DNA of 64,000 bases from Meconema thalassinum. Taxonomy: Eukaryota > Arthropoda > Insecta > Orthoptera > Tettigoniidae. A program made the position numbers and the translations under genes. The notes under the pieces are model-generated. The model was given only the letters and a program-made list of their open reading frames with translations, searched no databases and was not told the DNA's origin. This document shows positions 50,787 to 60,133 of this stretch, one piece after another (position 1 is the first letter of the stretch; each line of letters opens with the position of its first letter). The stretch lies in contig OX336397.1 of the NCBI GenBank assembly GCA_946902985.2, positions 188,050,813-188,114,812 on the forward strand, written 5' to 3'.

Positions 50787-53700
50787 GGTGTGAGAGCTCA
50801 TTGTGGCGCCCCCTCCCCTGTATGGCTGGGCATCTTTTATTCAGAGGGGCCCAACAAGGTCTCTAAGGAGTGTGAGAGCTCATTCTGGTTACCCCCTCCC
50901 CTGTGTGGCTGGGCATCTTATATTCAGAGGCGGCCCTAGCAAGGTTTCCAGGGGGTGTGAGAGCTCATTGTGGCACCCCCTCGCCTGTATGGCCGGGCAT
51001 CTTACTTTCAGAGGGGGCTCTAGCAAGGTTTCCGGGAGGTGCGAGAGCTCATTGGGGCGCCCCCTCCCCTGTATGGCTGGGCATCTTTTATTCAGAGTGG
51101 GCCCTAGCAAGGCTTCCAGGAGTTGCGAGAGCTCATTGTGGTGCCCCCTCCCCTGTATGGCTGGGCATCTTATATTCAGAGGGGGCCCTAGCAAGGTCTC
51201 TAGGGAGTGTGAGAGCTCACTGTGGTGCCCCCTCCCCTGTATGGCTGGGCATCTTATATTCAGAGGGGACCCTAGCAAGGTCTATAGGGGGTGTGAGAGC
51301 TCATTGTTATGCCCCCTCCCCTGTATGGCTGGGCATATTATATTCAGAGGCGGCCCTAGCAAGGTTTCCAGGGGTTGTGAGAGCTCATTGTGGCGCCCCT
51401 CGTCTGTATGGCCGGGCATCTGATATTCAGAGGGGGCCCTAGCAAGTTTTCCAGGAGGTGCGAGAGCTCATTTAGGCGCCCCCTCCCCTTTATGGCTGGG
51501 CATCATATATTCAGAGGGGGCCCTAGCAAGGTTTCCAGGTGGTGCGAGAGCTCATTGTGGCGCCCCCTCCCCTGTATGTCCGGGTATCTTATATTCAGAG
51601 AGGGCCCTAGCAAGGTGACCGGGGGGTTCGAGAGCTCATGGTGGCACCCTCTCCCCTGTATGGCTGGGCATCTTATATTCAGAGGGGGCCCTAGCAAGGT
51701 TTCCAGGAGGTGCGAGAGCTCATTGTGGTGCCCCCTCCCCTGTAGGGCTGGGCATCTTATATTCAGAGGGGGCCCTAGCAAGGTCTCTAGGGAGTGTGAG
51801 AGCTCATTCTGGTGCCCCCTCCCCTGTAAGGCTGGGCATCTTATATTCAGGGGCGGCCCAAGCAATGTTTCCATGGGGTGTGAGAGCTCATTGAGATGCC
51901 CCCTCGCCTGTATGGCCGGGCTTGTTATATTCAGAGGGGGGCCTAGCAAGGTTTCCAGGAGGTGCGAGTGCTCATTGAGGCGCCACCTCCCCTGTATGGC
52001 TGGGCATCTTATATTCAGAGGGGGCCCTAGCAAGGCTTCCAGGAGTTGCGAGAGCTCATTGTGGTGCCCCCTCCCCTGTATGGCTGGGCATCTTATATTC
52101 AGAGGGGGCCCTAGCAAGGTTTCCAAGAGGTGCGAGAGCTCATTGTGGTGCCCCCTCCCCTGTATGGCTGGGCATCTCATATTCAGAGGGGGCCCTAGCA
52201 AGGTCTCTAGGGGGTGTGAAAGCTCATTGTGGTGCCCCCTCCCCTGTATGGCTGGGCATCTTATATTCAGACGCGGCCCTAGCAAGGTTTCCAGGGGGTG
52301 TGAGAGCTCATTGTGGCGCCCCCTCGTCTGTATGGCCGGGCACCTTATATTCAGAGGGGGCCCTAACAAGGTTTCCAGGAGGTGCGAGAGCTCATTGAGG
52401 CGCCCCCTCTCCTTTATGGCTGGGCATCATATATTCAGGGGGGACCCTAGCAAGGTTTCCAGGGGGTGTGAGAGCTCATTGTGGCGCCCCCTCGTCTGTA
52501 TGGCCGGGCATCTTATATTCAGAGGGGGCCTTGGCAAGGTTTCCAAGGGGTGTGAGAGCTCATTGTGGTGCCCCCTCCCCTGTATGGCGGGGCATCTTAT
52601 ATTCAGAGGGGCCATAGCAAAGTTGCCAGGGGGTGTGATATATCATTGTGGCGCCCCCTCCTCTGTATGGCTGGGCATCCTATATTCAGAGGCGGCCCTA
52701 GCAAGGTTTCCAGGAGGTGCAAGTGCTTGTTGTGGTGCCCCCTCCCCTGAATGGCTGGGCATCTTATATTCAGAGGGGGTCCTAGCGAGGTTTCCAGATG
52801 GTGCGATAGCTCATTGTGGCTCCCCCTTCCCTGTATGGCGGGGCATCTTATATTCAGAGGGGCCATAGCAAAGTTGCCAGGGGGTGTGATATATCATTGT
52901 GGCGCCCCCTCCTCTGTATGGCTGGGCATCCTATATTCAGAGGCGGCCCTAGAAAGGTTTCCATGGGGTGAGAGAGCTCATTGTGCCCCCCCCCCCTGTA
53001 TGGCTAGGCATCTTATATTCAGATTGGGCCTTAGCGTGGTTTCCAGATGGTGCGAGAGCTGATTGTGGTGCCACCTCCCCTGTATGGCTGGGCATCTCAT
53101 ATTCAGAGGGGCCCTATCGAGTTTCCAGATGGTGCGAGAGCTGATTGTGGTGCCCCCTCCCCTGTATGGCTGGGTATCTTATATTCAGAGGGGCCCTAGC
53201 AAGGTTTCCATCTGGTGCGAGAGCTGATTGTGGCGTCCCCCTCCCCTGTATGGCTGGGCATCTTTTATTTCTGAGGGGGCCCTTAGCAAGGTTTCCAGGT
53301 GGTTCGAGAGCTCATTGTGGCGCCCCCTCCCCTGTGTGCCTGGGCACCTTATATTCAGAGTGGGCCCTAGCAAGGTTTCCAGGTGGTGTGAGAGCTCATT
53401 GTGGTGCCCCCTCCCCTGAATGGCTGGGCATCTTATATTCAGAGGGAGCCCTTGCAATGTTTCCATGTGGTGTGAGAGCTCATTTTGCCGCCCCCTCCCC
53501 TGTATGGCTGGGCATCTTATATTCAGAGGGGGCCCTGGCAAGGTTTCCAAGGGGTGTGAGAGCTCATTGTGGTGCCCCCTCCCCTGTATGGCTGGGCATC
53601 TTATATTCAGAGGGGGCCCTAACAAGGTTTCAAGGAGGTACGGGAGCTCATAGTGGTGCCCCCTCCCCTGTATGGCTGGGCATCTTATATTCTGAGGGGG

Positions 53701-53888
53701 CCCTAGCAAGGTTTCCAGATGCTGCGAGAGCCCTTTATGGCGCCCTCTCCCCTGTATGGCTGGGCATCTTATATTCAGAGGGGGCCATGGCAATGTTTCC
53801 AGGGGGTGTGGGAGCTCATTGTGGTGCCCCCTCCCCTGAATGGCTGGGCATCTTATATTCAGAAGGGGCCCTATCAAGGTTTCCAGGC
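50787..53888. repeat. Higher-order repeat, 3,102-bp period, copy 2, next to the array edge
   Basis: This is the second copy of the 3.1-kb block. It is followed by only about 120 bp of satellite (to 54,007) before unique-looking sequence. Equivalent features include the 11-C runs (49,884 and 52,985) and the junction monomer that lacks part of the GGGGGCCC segment (47,745 and 50,847). Confidence 0.92.
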
Positions 53889-54007
53889 GGTGTGAGAGCT
53901 CATTGTGGCGCCCCCTCCCCTGTATGGCCGGGCATCTTATATTCAGAGGGGGCCCTGGCAAGGTTTCCAGATGGTGCGAGAGCTAATTGTGGCGCCCCTC
54001 CCCCTGT

Positions 54008-54465
54008 GAAAACATCTGGATTACTGCCTTCCTCGCCTTTGCGGTAGCAAATGTTTTTATTAATTCTAAATAATTCAAGTCCGGGGCAATCCTCTTTTCT
54101 ATAGACAAAGTTGCCAGATTTGACAGTCTATCCTGACACATGGTTCATGTAAATACATTCTTATAAGTTTTAATTTACTGAAACCCCGTTCTATTTTAGC
54201 GTCAATTACAATTTTGGTGAGCAAAATTCAATGTGCTGTCCATATATTTGGGAATATATTTGGTCAACCATTTTGTTTAATAAGTTGAAAAGCATTTTTT
54301 TTGGTTCTGCTGATTCAAGCTCATTCAACGATGGATTAAAGTGTATAAGTTCCTCAACCAATTCACAACCAGATGTGTCACATTTTTCTCACCGGTTAAA
54401 CTTCTTTCTAAATCTGCACAGGCGATTTCTAGTTTGGACTTTTCACGAATTGTTTCGATATTGTA
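54008..54465. other. Non-satellite flank with no recognised gene
   Basis: The composition changes abruptly from GC-rich satellite to AT-richer DNA. I see no satellite monomer remnant, no coding segment with a recognisable domain, and no terminal repeat in this stretch. The insect-type telomere motif TTAGG is not tandemly repeated here. Confidence 0.6.
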
Positions 54466-55655
54466 CAGTGAGGGCCCTCCCTTTAGAACGGTGACTCGCC
54501 GTGGCCGTGTGGCGGCTGGGGCACTGTGTATTGCAGCGTGTTAAGCAAGGCATTGGTGCTAGCAGCAGCGTAGCGCCCAACTAGTTAACTCATTTACACT
54601 TTTTAACTTTCTTAATATTCACTAGCGGACCCGTGCGAGAAATCTGGCATGTTCATAAACCACGCTTTCCCCAATAGATTTATAATTACAGACTTTAAAA
54701 AAAGGTTGTTATTTTTTTTCTTTTAACAAATGATTATAGCACACTATTTACATTTCAGTTAGAATTCCAAGTTCTACGTCCCCAAACTTAAAAAGACAAT
54801 CACTGAAAATTGGATCGTCATATCATTCACCAGTTATTCGATATTTATGAAATTACACGATTACAGTACTCATTCCTTTGGTTTACTGTTTCTGAAATCC
54901 ATGGAAAATGATAAAGGAAATACCTCAGAATGTTAAAAACATGAAACAGGCGTCACAGCGGCCAAAATGTGAAGTGAACAGCAATAATTGAGCGTATTTT
55001 CCTACAGCAACAATATCAGCAAATCGTACGCTTCGTACATTTTTAAAGTAGTTTTTTAAAGAAATTATAGATATTTGTGAAATTAGAGTGCTATTCTTCA
55101 CTTCTAATGTCTATTCTCTTTCATTTGAATGCTCATTTGTAATGGTCAGTCACTTGTGAGCGCCGCAGGAGGGATCTGTACTACTGAAATAATATATATG
55201 ATAGTTACTTACATAAATTTCAGGGTAGTCGCTGGAAATGCTGTACTTCATTTCATAAACACTCGTTGCACCGCCGTAGGAAGTTTTGGTTCACTCGCTG
55301 TAATTCATCCTCACTGATATTGAGAGCCTCCAGAGTACGCGGATTGTTTCTGTATCGGCTACCTTTCGTTTGAGGTTCCTCATAAGTAAAACCCGCACGG
55401 AAAATTCTATATTTTTTCTATACCTAACCCTGTTCACGTGATACGAGGTAGGCTACAGTACTTCACAGCAAGTCTTAATTATCAACACTAAGGTATGTTT
55501 GCCAAATGCTTAAGTAAGAAATGCTATGACAGCAGCCAGAGCTTCCCAACCCGCTGTTGATATCGGTACATGTTATTAATCTGGCGGTGAGGCAAGGCGA
55601 CCTGTCCGTGACACGGCCTCTGCCAGGCTCCGTTCTATGGAGTGGGCCCTCACTG
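54466..55655. mobile_element. Non-autonomous TIR DNA element (MITE-like, TA target site)
   Basis: The ends are imperfect inverted repeats. The left end begins CAGTGAGGGCCCTCC and runs to TAGAACGG at 54,491; the right end (55,630-55,655), read on the reverse strand, begins CAGTGAGGGCCCACTCC and also runs to TAGAACGG. They match at 22 of 26 positions, with weaker similarity continuing inward (both contain GGCCGTGT). The element is flanked by TA on both sides (54,464-54,465 and 55,656-55,657), the target duplication typical of the Tc1/mariner superfamily. At 1,190 bp it holds no open frame resembling a transposase, so it would depend on a transposase supplied elsewhere. The superfamily assignment rests only on the ends and the TA flanks. 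Confidence 0.72.
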
Positions 55656-56597
55656 TATAATGTTCTGAACCCGCTGAGCTATGGTTCATGTGATATTTTT
55701 GTGACGGAATAATTATTATGGGATGTAGTACTTTTGAACATACCCAGAATACCACGTGGAGCGGAGAGCTCATGCTATACTCTTTGAAGTAGCGCTCAAT
55801 TGCATTTTTGACTTTGGAGGGCTTGTTAATCACTTTTATCCTTTCACAAGACTCAGAATATTCTAATTCGTCATTCTGTATTATTGAATCATTTTGGTGA
55901 ATGATTATTACGTTTTTGGTAAGGTATAACACTTGCAGATACGCAAGGAGCTATGAAAGTAGTCGCTCAATGACTTCGTTTTGGCGACCTACTTCCGAGT
56001 GAAAGTCAGTGACGACACTACATCTGGAGATCTGACGCCCGACAGGCGTGTTTCGAGTATCCGTCCGTCGCGACGTGGACATTATAAATATTTTTGTGCT
56101 CAAGTGAGCATCCGACTGCATCGTGTGTTGAAAATAACTATACTAACGTTGTCACACATCGTGGACATATTATTGTTCTACGAAAGGCCATATTAGGCAA
56201 TATTTTCTACAAACTGTAATTGGTGCCATACGCCAGATATTTTTCCCACGTGTAAGTGGAAGGGCAAAGTGCCACGCCGAAAATATAAGAGTTATCGTCT
56301 GATAATTGTGCCAAGACGACGTGATTATTACTGCCAACGATCACAACATTATTGCTACGGAAATTCTGAATTGAAAATATCAATTTTATCGCGGATGCCA
56401 CGTGATTGATAAAACGTGATACAATTGCACGTGCTAACAAGCAAGGCATCGCATCGTGTTGAATCTTGAGGATCAACAAGCTGAAAACTACAAAATACTG
56501 TGGAGAACACTATTATTTGCATCGTCCACAATAATCACGCCAAAACGCCGAGAGGAACGAGATATTTCGACATTTTCGACATCATGCAAGACATTGA
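55656..56597. other. AT-rich stretch with no recognised gene
   Basis: Only short open frames are present and none shows a recognisable domain. Several CACGT and CACGTG motifs occur between about 56,250 and 56,440, with no clear arrangement. A TTGGCGACCT segment at 55,980 resembles some retrotransposon primer-binding sites, but no LTR end could be established beside it. Confidence 0.4.
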
Positions 56598-56918
56598 ACT
56601 TTTCCACGCCATGGTGAAGAAGACGACTATGGGCTAATACCATTCCGGTATGAGGGAGACGTCGTGATGGAGACCACCAGCTTGATGGAACGTCAGGATG
56701 CCGAGGACGCAGACGAAGGAACGTGGATGCCGACTTCCAGGCACATTCCAGACCTTTTTGGGAGACCATCATCCGGAGGCGAACGAACCCTGGTTGCTTG
56801 GGAGGTCCAGATTGGTGAATCCGTGGAGGACAGGACCATGCTGGAGAGCCAAGCAGAGTTTTTCGCGACCCTAGTCGATGAATGTCTGAGCCGAAGTGAG
56901 AGCTACCAAAAGTCGTGA
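56598..56918 (+). CDS. Candidate short coding segment or exon, unknown product
   Basis: One frame is open from about 56,598 to the TGA at 56,916-56,918 (about 106 codons), with the first good ATG at 56,667. The predicted protein is acidic at the start, with a run rich in Glu and Asp (MERQDAEDADEGTW), and then reads like an ordinary globular segment (GERTLVAWEVQIGESVEDR). The composition looks more protein-like than the other short frames nearby. The last codons overlap GTGAGT at 56,915-56,920, a good match to a splice donor, so this could be an exon and not a complete gene. No family is recognised. It may equally be a fragment of an old transposon or a chance frame. Confidence 0.25.
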   Translation, partial: TFPRHGEEDDYGLIPFRYEGDVVMETTSLMERQDAEDADEGTWMPTSRHIPDLFGRPSSGGERTLVAWEVQIGESVEDRTMLESQAEFFATLVDECLSRSESYQKS

Positions 56919-58023
56919 GTTTGGGCACCCTTTCATTTGTAATAGTCCGCGGTGGTATATTTAGATATCGTAGTTTTTTTTGGTGAATCAACCGCACTTA
57001 TGTGTCAGCCATTTGATAGGTAGAGTTGTAATTAGTATAATTGTTGTTTATTTCAGTCATTGTGAGTCACCCTGTGGGGTAGACCAGTTTTGGTTAACCC
57101 TGGTGCCGTCATGATGGACGTCGTACCACGTTATAGCCGACCCACTGCCAAACATGACTGTAATCATTTGCAGCTATTTTGCTCAGCCATGTGTAGGATA
57201 TTTATCCGTGGTTTCATTCAGATGTCATCGTCACTTTATTTAACTGCAACATTTGCAACCAGTCTGTTGAGACTTATGACCTCGTTAGATAGGTCGTATC
57301 GTTAGGAAACCAACTGTAGTTTCCAGTTTTATAAAAATATGCCGTATTTTCATTTTTGAAAGCGCTCAGAAGCCAATTTATAGTCAAATACTGACAGATT
57401 TATTATTTTGGAGAAAGTGTAGATGTCAAGCATCGAACTAAGTGCACTATCGCATCATTATGCAGGTCTAGAGTTGCAGGTCTGTGCCATATTTATCAAT
57501 TTGTTACTACTTTGTTTCTGTCATGAGGACACAGGTGTTAATGTTATACTGAGAACTTAATAAGTGTTATATCTTTGATGAGCAAAGAAGCTCGTGAGAC
57601 ATGCTGTTATGTCTGTGATTTACTATTCTTTGAAATGAAGGACTGCGATACTTTATTGTACAGTTAAATTGTAACGTGTTTAGCACACGGATTCTATAAG
57701 GTTTTTGAACCAAGCATATGCTAAGAATGACAAGGCCAAATATTACGGTATTATATAATGTTAAAACTAGCCGGCCTTGCCTGTTGAAAAATGTGGTCAG
57801 TGAAGGACTGCAATTTGTGAAGTTGTCACCAATAAACTGGTTTGTTGACCCAGTAACCTTGAAAACAAATGCTTGAAAGCGAGACAGAACTACGATAACA
57901 GGACAGAATGTTGATTTCATTCATCTCTTTCTTTCAATGCAGCTATTGCTCATGAAACCCAGTGTTTCTTACTGTATTTTTGTTCATTTGTTTTTCTTGG
58001 ATTTTCATACTGTTAGTTAGATA
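56919..58023. other. Stretch with no recognised gene
   Basis: The sequence is AT-rich with scattered stops in all frames. A 117-codon reverse frame (57,567-57,920) and a 71-codon forward frame (57,090-57,305) show no recognisable motif. No repeats or terminal structures were noticed. Confidence 0.4.
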
Positions 58024-58395
58024 TTTTGCTGCGAGGAATGTCATTTCGACATGTCCAGGGTTGTCAGGCTTCTTTATGCATTGTTGGCGACCCTCTTGAG
58101 AGAGGCAAATTATAATGAAGGCAATTTGGGTATTAAATGCGAGGTTTTTGCCGCAGGTAACCCATGATATTATGTGCCTTGAGTGAGTAAGACGTGCCAT
58201 TGTTGTAAGTCGCGCATCTGTTGTTGTTATGAGGCATTATTATGAGAGTTGTTGAAAGCGAGGTATTTACCGCTGATAACTCATGTTATTGTGAGTCCGA
58301 GCCGAGTTTGCTCGTTGAGTTTTCCGACTATTGAGTCGATGTTTTGCTGCGGGAGAATGATCTTTAGAAGACTACTCCTTGTCAGGCCTTTGTCA
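58024..58395. repeat. Old, diverged local duplication
   Basis: Two kinds of segment each occur twice. One begins GCGAGGTTTTTGCCGC at 58,139 and recurs as GCGAGGTATTTACCGC at 58,258, and both continue through a similar ATAAC/GTAACC-CATG-TATT stretch to GAGT. The other begins TTTTGCTGCG at 58,024 and recurs at 58,340, and both lead to CTTGTCAGG or GTTGTCAGG. The order is A, B, B', A', all in the same orientation. Many substitutions separate the copies. The segment could belong to the U3 region of an LTR, but this is not established. Confidence 0.4.
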
Positions 58396-59245
58396 GAATA
58401 CGCCATAAACCTACGGAAGGAACATAAACCGACATAATAAACATCATCCGCATAATTGTTTTAAACAAGATCTAACTAACATATTATTTCCATTTAAACT
58501 TTGACATTCTTACATTTGAACCTGCTGACATGGCCGTGCAGATGAAGGGATTTCCTTTATTGGAAACGACGAAGACTGTAGACATTTTTGTTGTGACCTG
58601 GCGCACACATGAACCATTAGTTCATAGTGTGTGGAGCGCAGGCCATGTGATTGTCAGACGTGGTTTTAACTACGCTATCACCGACATTACTATCAAGCTA
58701 GATGACATTGGTTTACAAAGAGTTAACCATGGGGCAGGAAGGCATTATAATAAAAACTGTGTTGTACTATAATTATTGATGTCATGAAACTGTATTTTTC
58801 CCCATGTTATCTTTATTGCGTGCTATTTAGCACATGATTGTTGATTAGATTAATTGTTTTTAAATGGCTGTACACTTAGCTTTGTATTGTAACTGTTTTG
58901 CTATTACGGACGTCACCGCCGTAACTTTGAATGTTAACTGATAGGACTTAGCTTGAAAAGTTAAATGTAAATGTGGAAATGGTACCACCATAACTTAGCT
59001 TTGCTTTGCTCCTTCACTTAAATGTAACTTCATATTAGCTTGATCATGTAACTTGTATTAGGGATTTTGCGTCGTACCATTTACCCAGCGTTGTTGCTGT
59101 TGCTTACTTATTGTGTATTAGATCTTTCGCGAGGGTTAATGTAACTTCATTGTTAGGGACTTGAACTTTTATTATCATTAACTTTTAGCTTGCGGATTAG
59201 CCGAATATAACCCTCCGAACTAGGATAGGGGTTTGTGGAAATCTA
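58396..59245. other. Stretch with no recognised gene; possible LTR or upstream flank
   Basis: An 80-codon forward frame at 58,530-58,772 is open but matches no family I know. The rest is AT-rich with recurring AACTTAGCTT and TGTAACTT phrases. If the retrotransposon downstream is complete at its left end, part of this stretch should be its 5' LTR; with no second LTR in the window the boundary cannot be set. Confidence 0.35.
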
Positions 59246-59251
59246 CAATAA
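59246..59251 (+). promoter_or_regulatory. Possible polyadenylation signal (AATAAA)
   Basis: AATAAA lies about 300 bp upstream of the primer-binding-site-like repeats and in the same direction as the retrotransposon. In LTR elements such a signal normally marks the end of the R region. A second AATAAA is at 59,902-59,907. The placement fits an LTR but proves nothing by itself. Confidence 0.3.
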
Positions 59252-59558
59252 ATTTTCACGGTGTTTTACATAAGCCTGGATGTTTAATTTCACAGTCTAG
59301 TTTTTGAGGTGAACCTTTCCTTAGGCCGTCTTTGACCATCGCAACCATGTACCACGCTCCCCGTGGACTATAGAACCTCGTGCCGCATTGGCCTATTGTT
59401 AGGAAGTTCACCTGATCCTCACGGCAAACTTTTAAAGGTCCGACGGGGGAGATGTTAGGAGAGTCATCGCGGTTGTTGGCTACCCCGACAGCTTTACCGG
59501 AGGACTTCTGAAGGTCACTCACAAATATGTGCCGTTGCCACCCGGCTGACGGTCACAT

Positions 59559-59750
59559 AAAATGGCGGCCCAACTAATGGGGCTACGAAGTTGACATGGT
59601 GCACGGTGTTAACGTGGAAACCGACGTATAGGTCGCACATAAATTGGCTCCCTATACGTGGGGAGAGACGTTGACATGGTAACACATAAATTGGCTCCCT
59701 ATACATGGAGCCAGATGTCAACATGGTGATCATCAGATGGCGCCCTGTAT
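59559..59750 (+). repeat. 47-bp leader repeats, each starting with a primer-binding-site-like TGGC motif
   Basis: Two clear 47-bp units lie at 59,641-59,687 and 59,688-59,734, both starting AAATTGGCTCCCTATAC. A more diverged unit at about 59,559-59,606 starts AAAATGGCGGCCCAAC, and a partial fourth at 59,735 starts AGATGGCGCCC. The full units also share a GTTGACATGG or GTCAACATGG core. TGGCGCCC-type sequence is the usual start of a tRNA-lysine-type primer-binding site in retroelements. Unit 59,688 contains an internal palindrome, GGCTCC with GGAGCC. The repeats sit about 400 bp upstream of gag, where a leader is expected. Confidence 0.6.
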
Positions 59751-60133
59751 ATTTTCTTATGCCGATATTTAGAAGGATCTTAATATTTGAATAATGGTAA
59801 ATTGACAGGACTGGGACGAACTTAGAAAGTCGTACTGGACATCAATAGACCGCATGGCATTCATATTTGATAGACTACCATGGGGTGAGGTTTTTATATT
59901 GAATAAATGAAAGATAGGGTTTTTCTTAGATGATGCCTCATCCTAAGTAAATGTAATACTTTGCTTTGCTCACCGTTGTATTAGTAAATGTAGAAGCACT
60001 TAGTTTGCATACTCCAGCTGTACTCGTGATATTTATTAAGTCGAAACAAGCTTTATACCACCACGTTACTATCATAGCTGTAAGTTTCCATCATGATTGA
60101 TCCCTCGTTTCTCTCAATATAAATTCTTGTCAA
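59751..60133 (+). other. Probable untranslated leader upstream of gag
   Basis: The stretch between the 47-bp repeats and the gag start is AT-rich with no coding segment. It contains CTTTGCTTTGCTC at about 59,959, a phrase also found at about 58,999, which hints at shared leader or LTR-derived sequence. No splice signal was identified with confidence. Confidence 0.4.

Larger units (their letters stand above)
1..54007. repeat. 84-bp tandem satellite array, GC-rich, truncated at the left window edge
   Basis: The whole interval is made of head-to-tail copies of one unit, about 640 in number. Landmarks recurring every 82-86 bp are TGGCTGGGCATCTTATATTC, GGGGGCCCTAGCAAGG, GTGCGAGAGCTCATTGTGG and a C-rich end, CCCCCTCCCC. 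The modal spacing is 84 bp. Each consensus monomer contains the palindromes GGGCCC and GAGCTC and an 8-bp inverted repeat GAGGGGGC / GCCCCCTC about 40 bp apart. Variants differ mainly in the segment after CCTAGCAAGG (for example GTTTCCAGGAGGTGCGAG, GTCTCTAGGGGGTGTGAG, GCTTCTAGGAGTTGCGAG). The array begins before position 1 and ends with a partial unit just before the AT-richer flank at 54,008. Long open frames inside it occur in two forward registers and one reverse register because the unit is 28 codons long; frame-breaking 82-, 83- and 85-bp units are scattered through it, so I do not call genes here. A centromeric or heterochromatic location is plausible but not shown. Confidence 0.97.

Noticed and set aside
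14..53961. Dozens of long open frames (up to 726 codons) on both strands
   Set aside because: They all translate the same 84-bp satellite in different registers, overlap one another on both strands, and are broken wherever a monomer has 82, 83 or 85 bp or a poly-G length change. No start context, domain or codon bias supports a gene.
1..54007. CRISPR-like or spacer-repeat array
   Set aside because: There are no unique spacers between conserved repeats; the whole 84-bp unit is repeated, and the surroundings are eukaryotic retroelements.
1..54007. Telomeric or rDNA spacer identity
   Set aside because: No TTAGG or other short telomere repeats and no rRNA-like sequence are present. Centromeric location cannot be tested from sequence, and I saw no CENP-B-box-like motif.
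54617..54700. ACTAGCGGACCCG phrase inside the MITE, reminiscent of a non-LTR retrotransposon end
   Set aside because: Only a short phrase matches memory of insect repeats. No poly-A or simple tail, target duplication or coding segment goes with it.
55576..55932. 118-codon reverse frame
   Set aside because: It starts in unassigned DNA and runs through the right end of the MITE, and has no recognisable domain; a chance frame.
55975..55995. TTGGCGACCT as a primer-binding site of another LTR element
   Set aside because: No LTR end (TG...CA) or second LTR could be found next to it, and no gag-like frame follows at a suitable distance.
56488..56997. 169-codon reverse frame
   Set aside because: It lies opposite the candidate forward coding segment, has an odd composition (runs of Ser, Arg, Pro and His) and no domain; treated as a shadow.
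59256..59733. Two reverse frames of 88 and 72 codons upstream of gag
   Set aside because: They lie across the probable LTR and leader region and show no motif; the second overlaps the 47-bp repeats.
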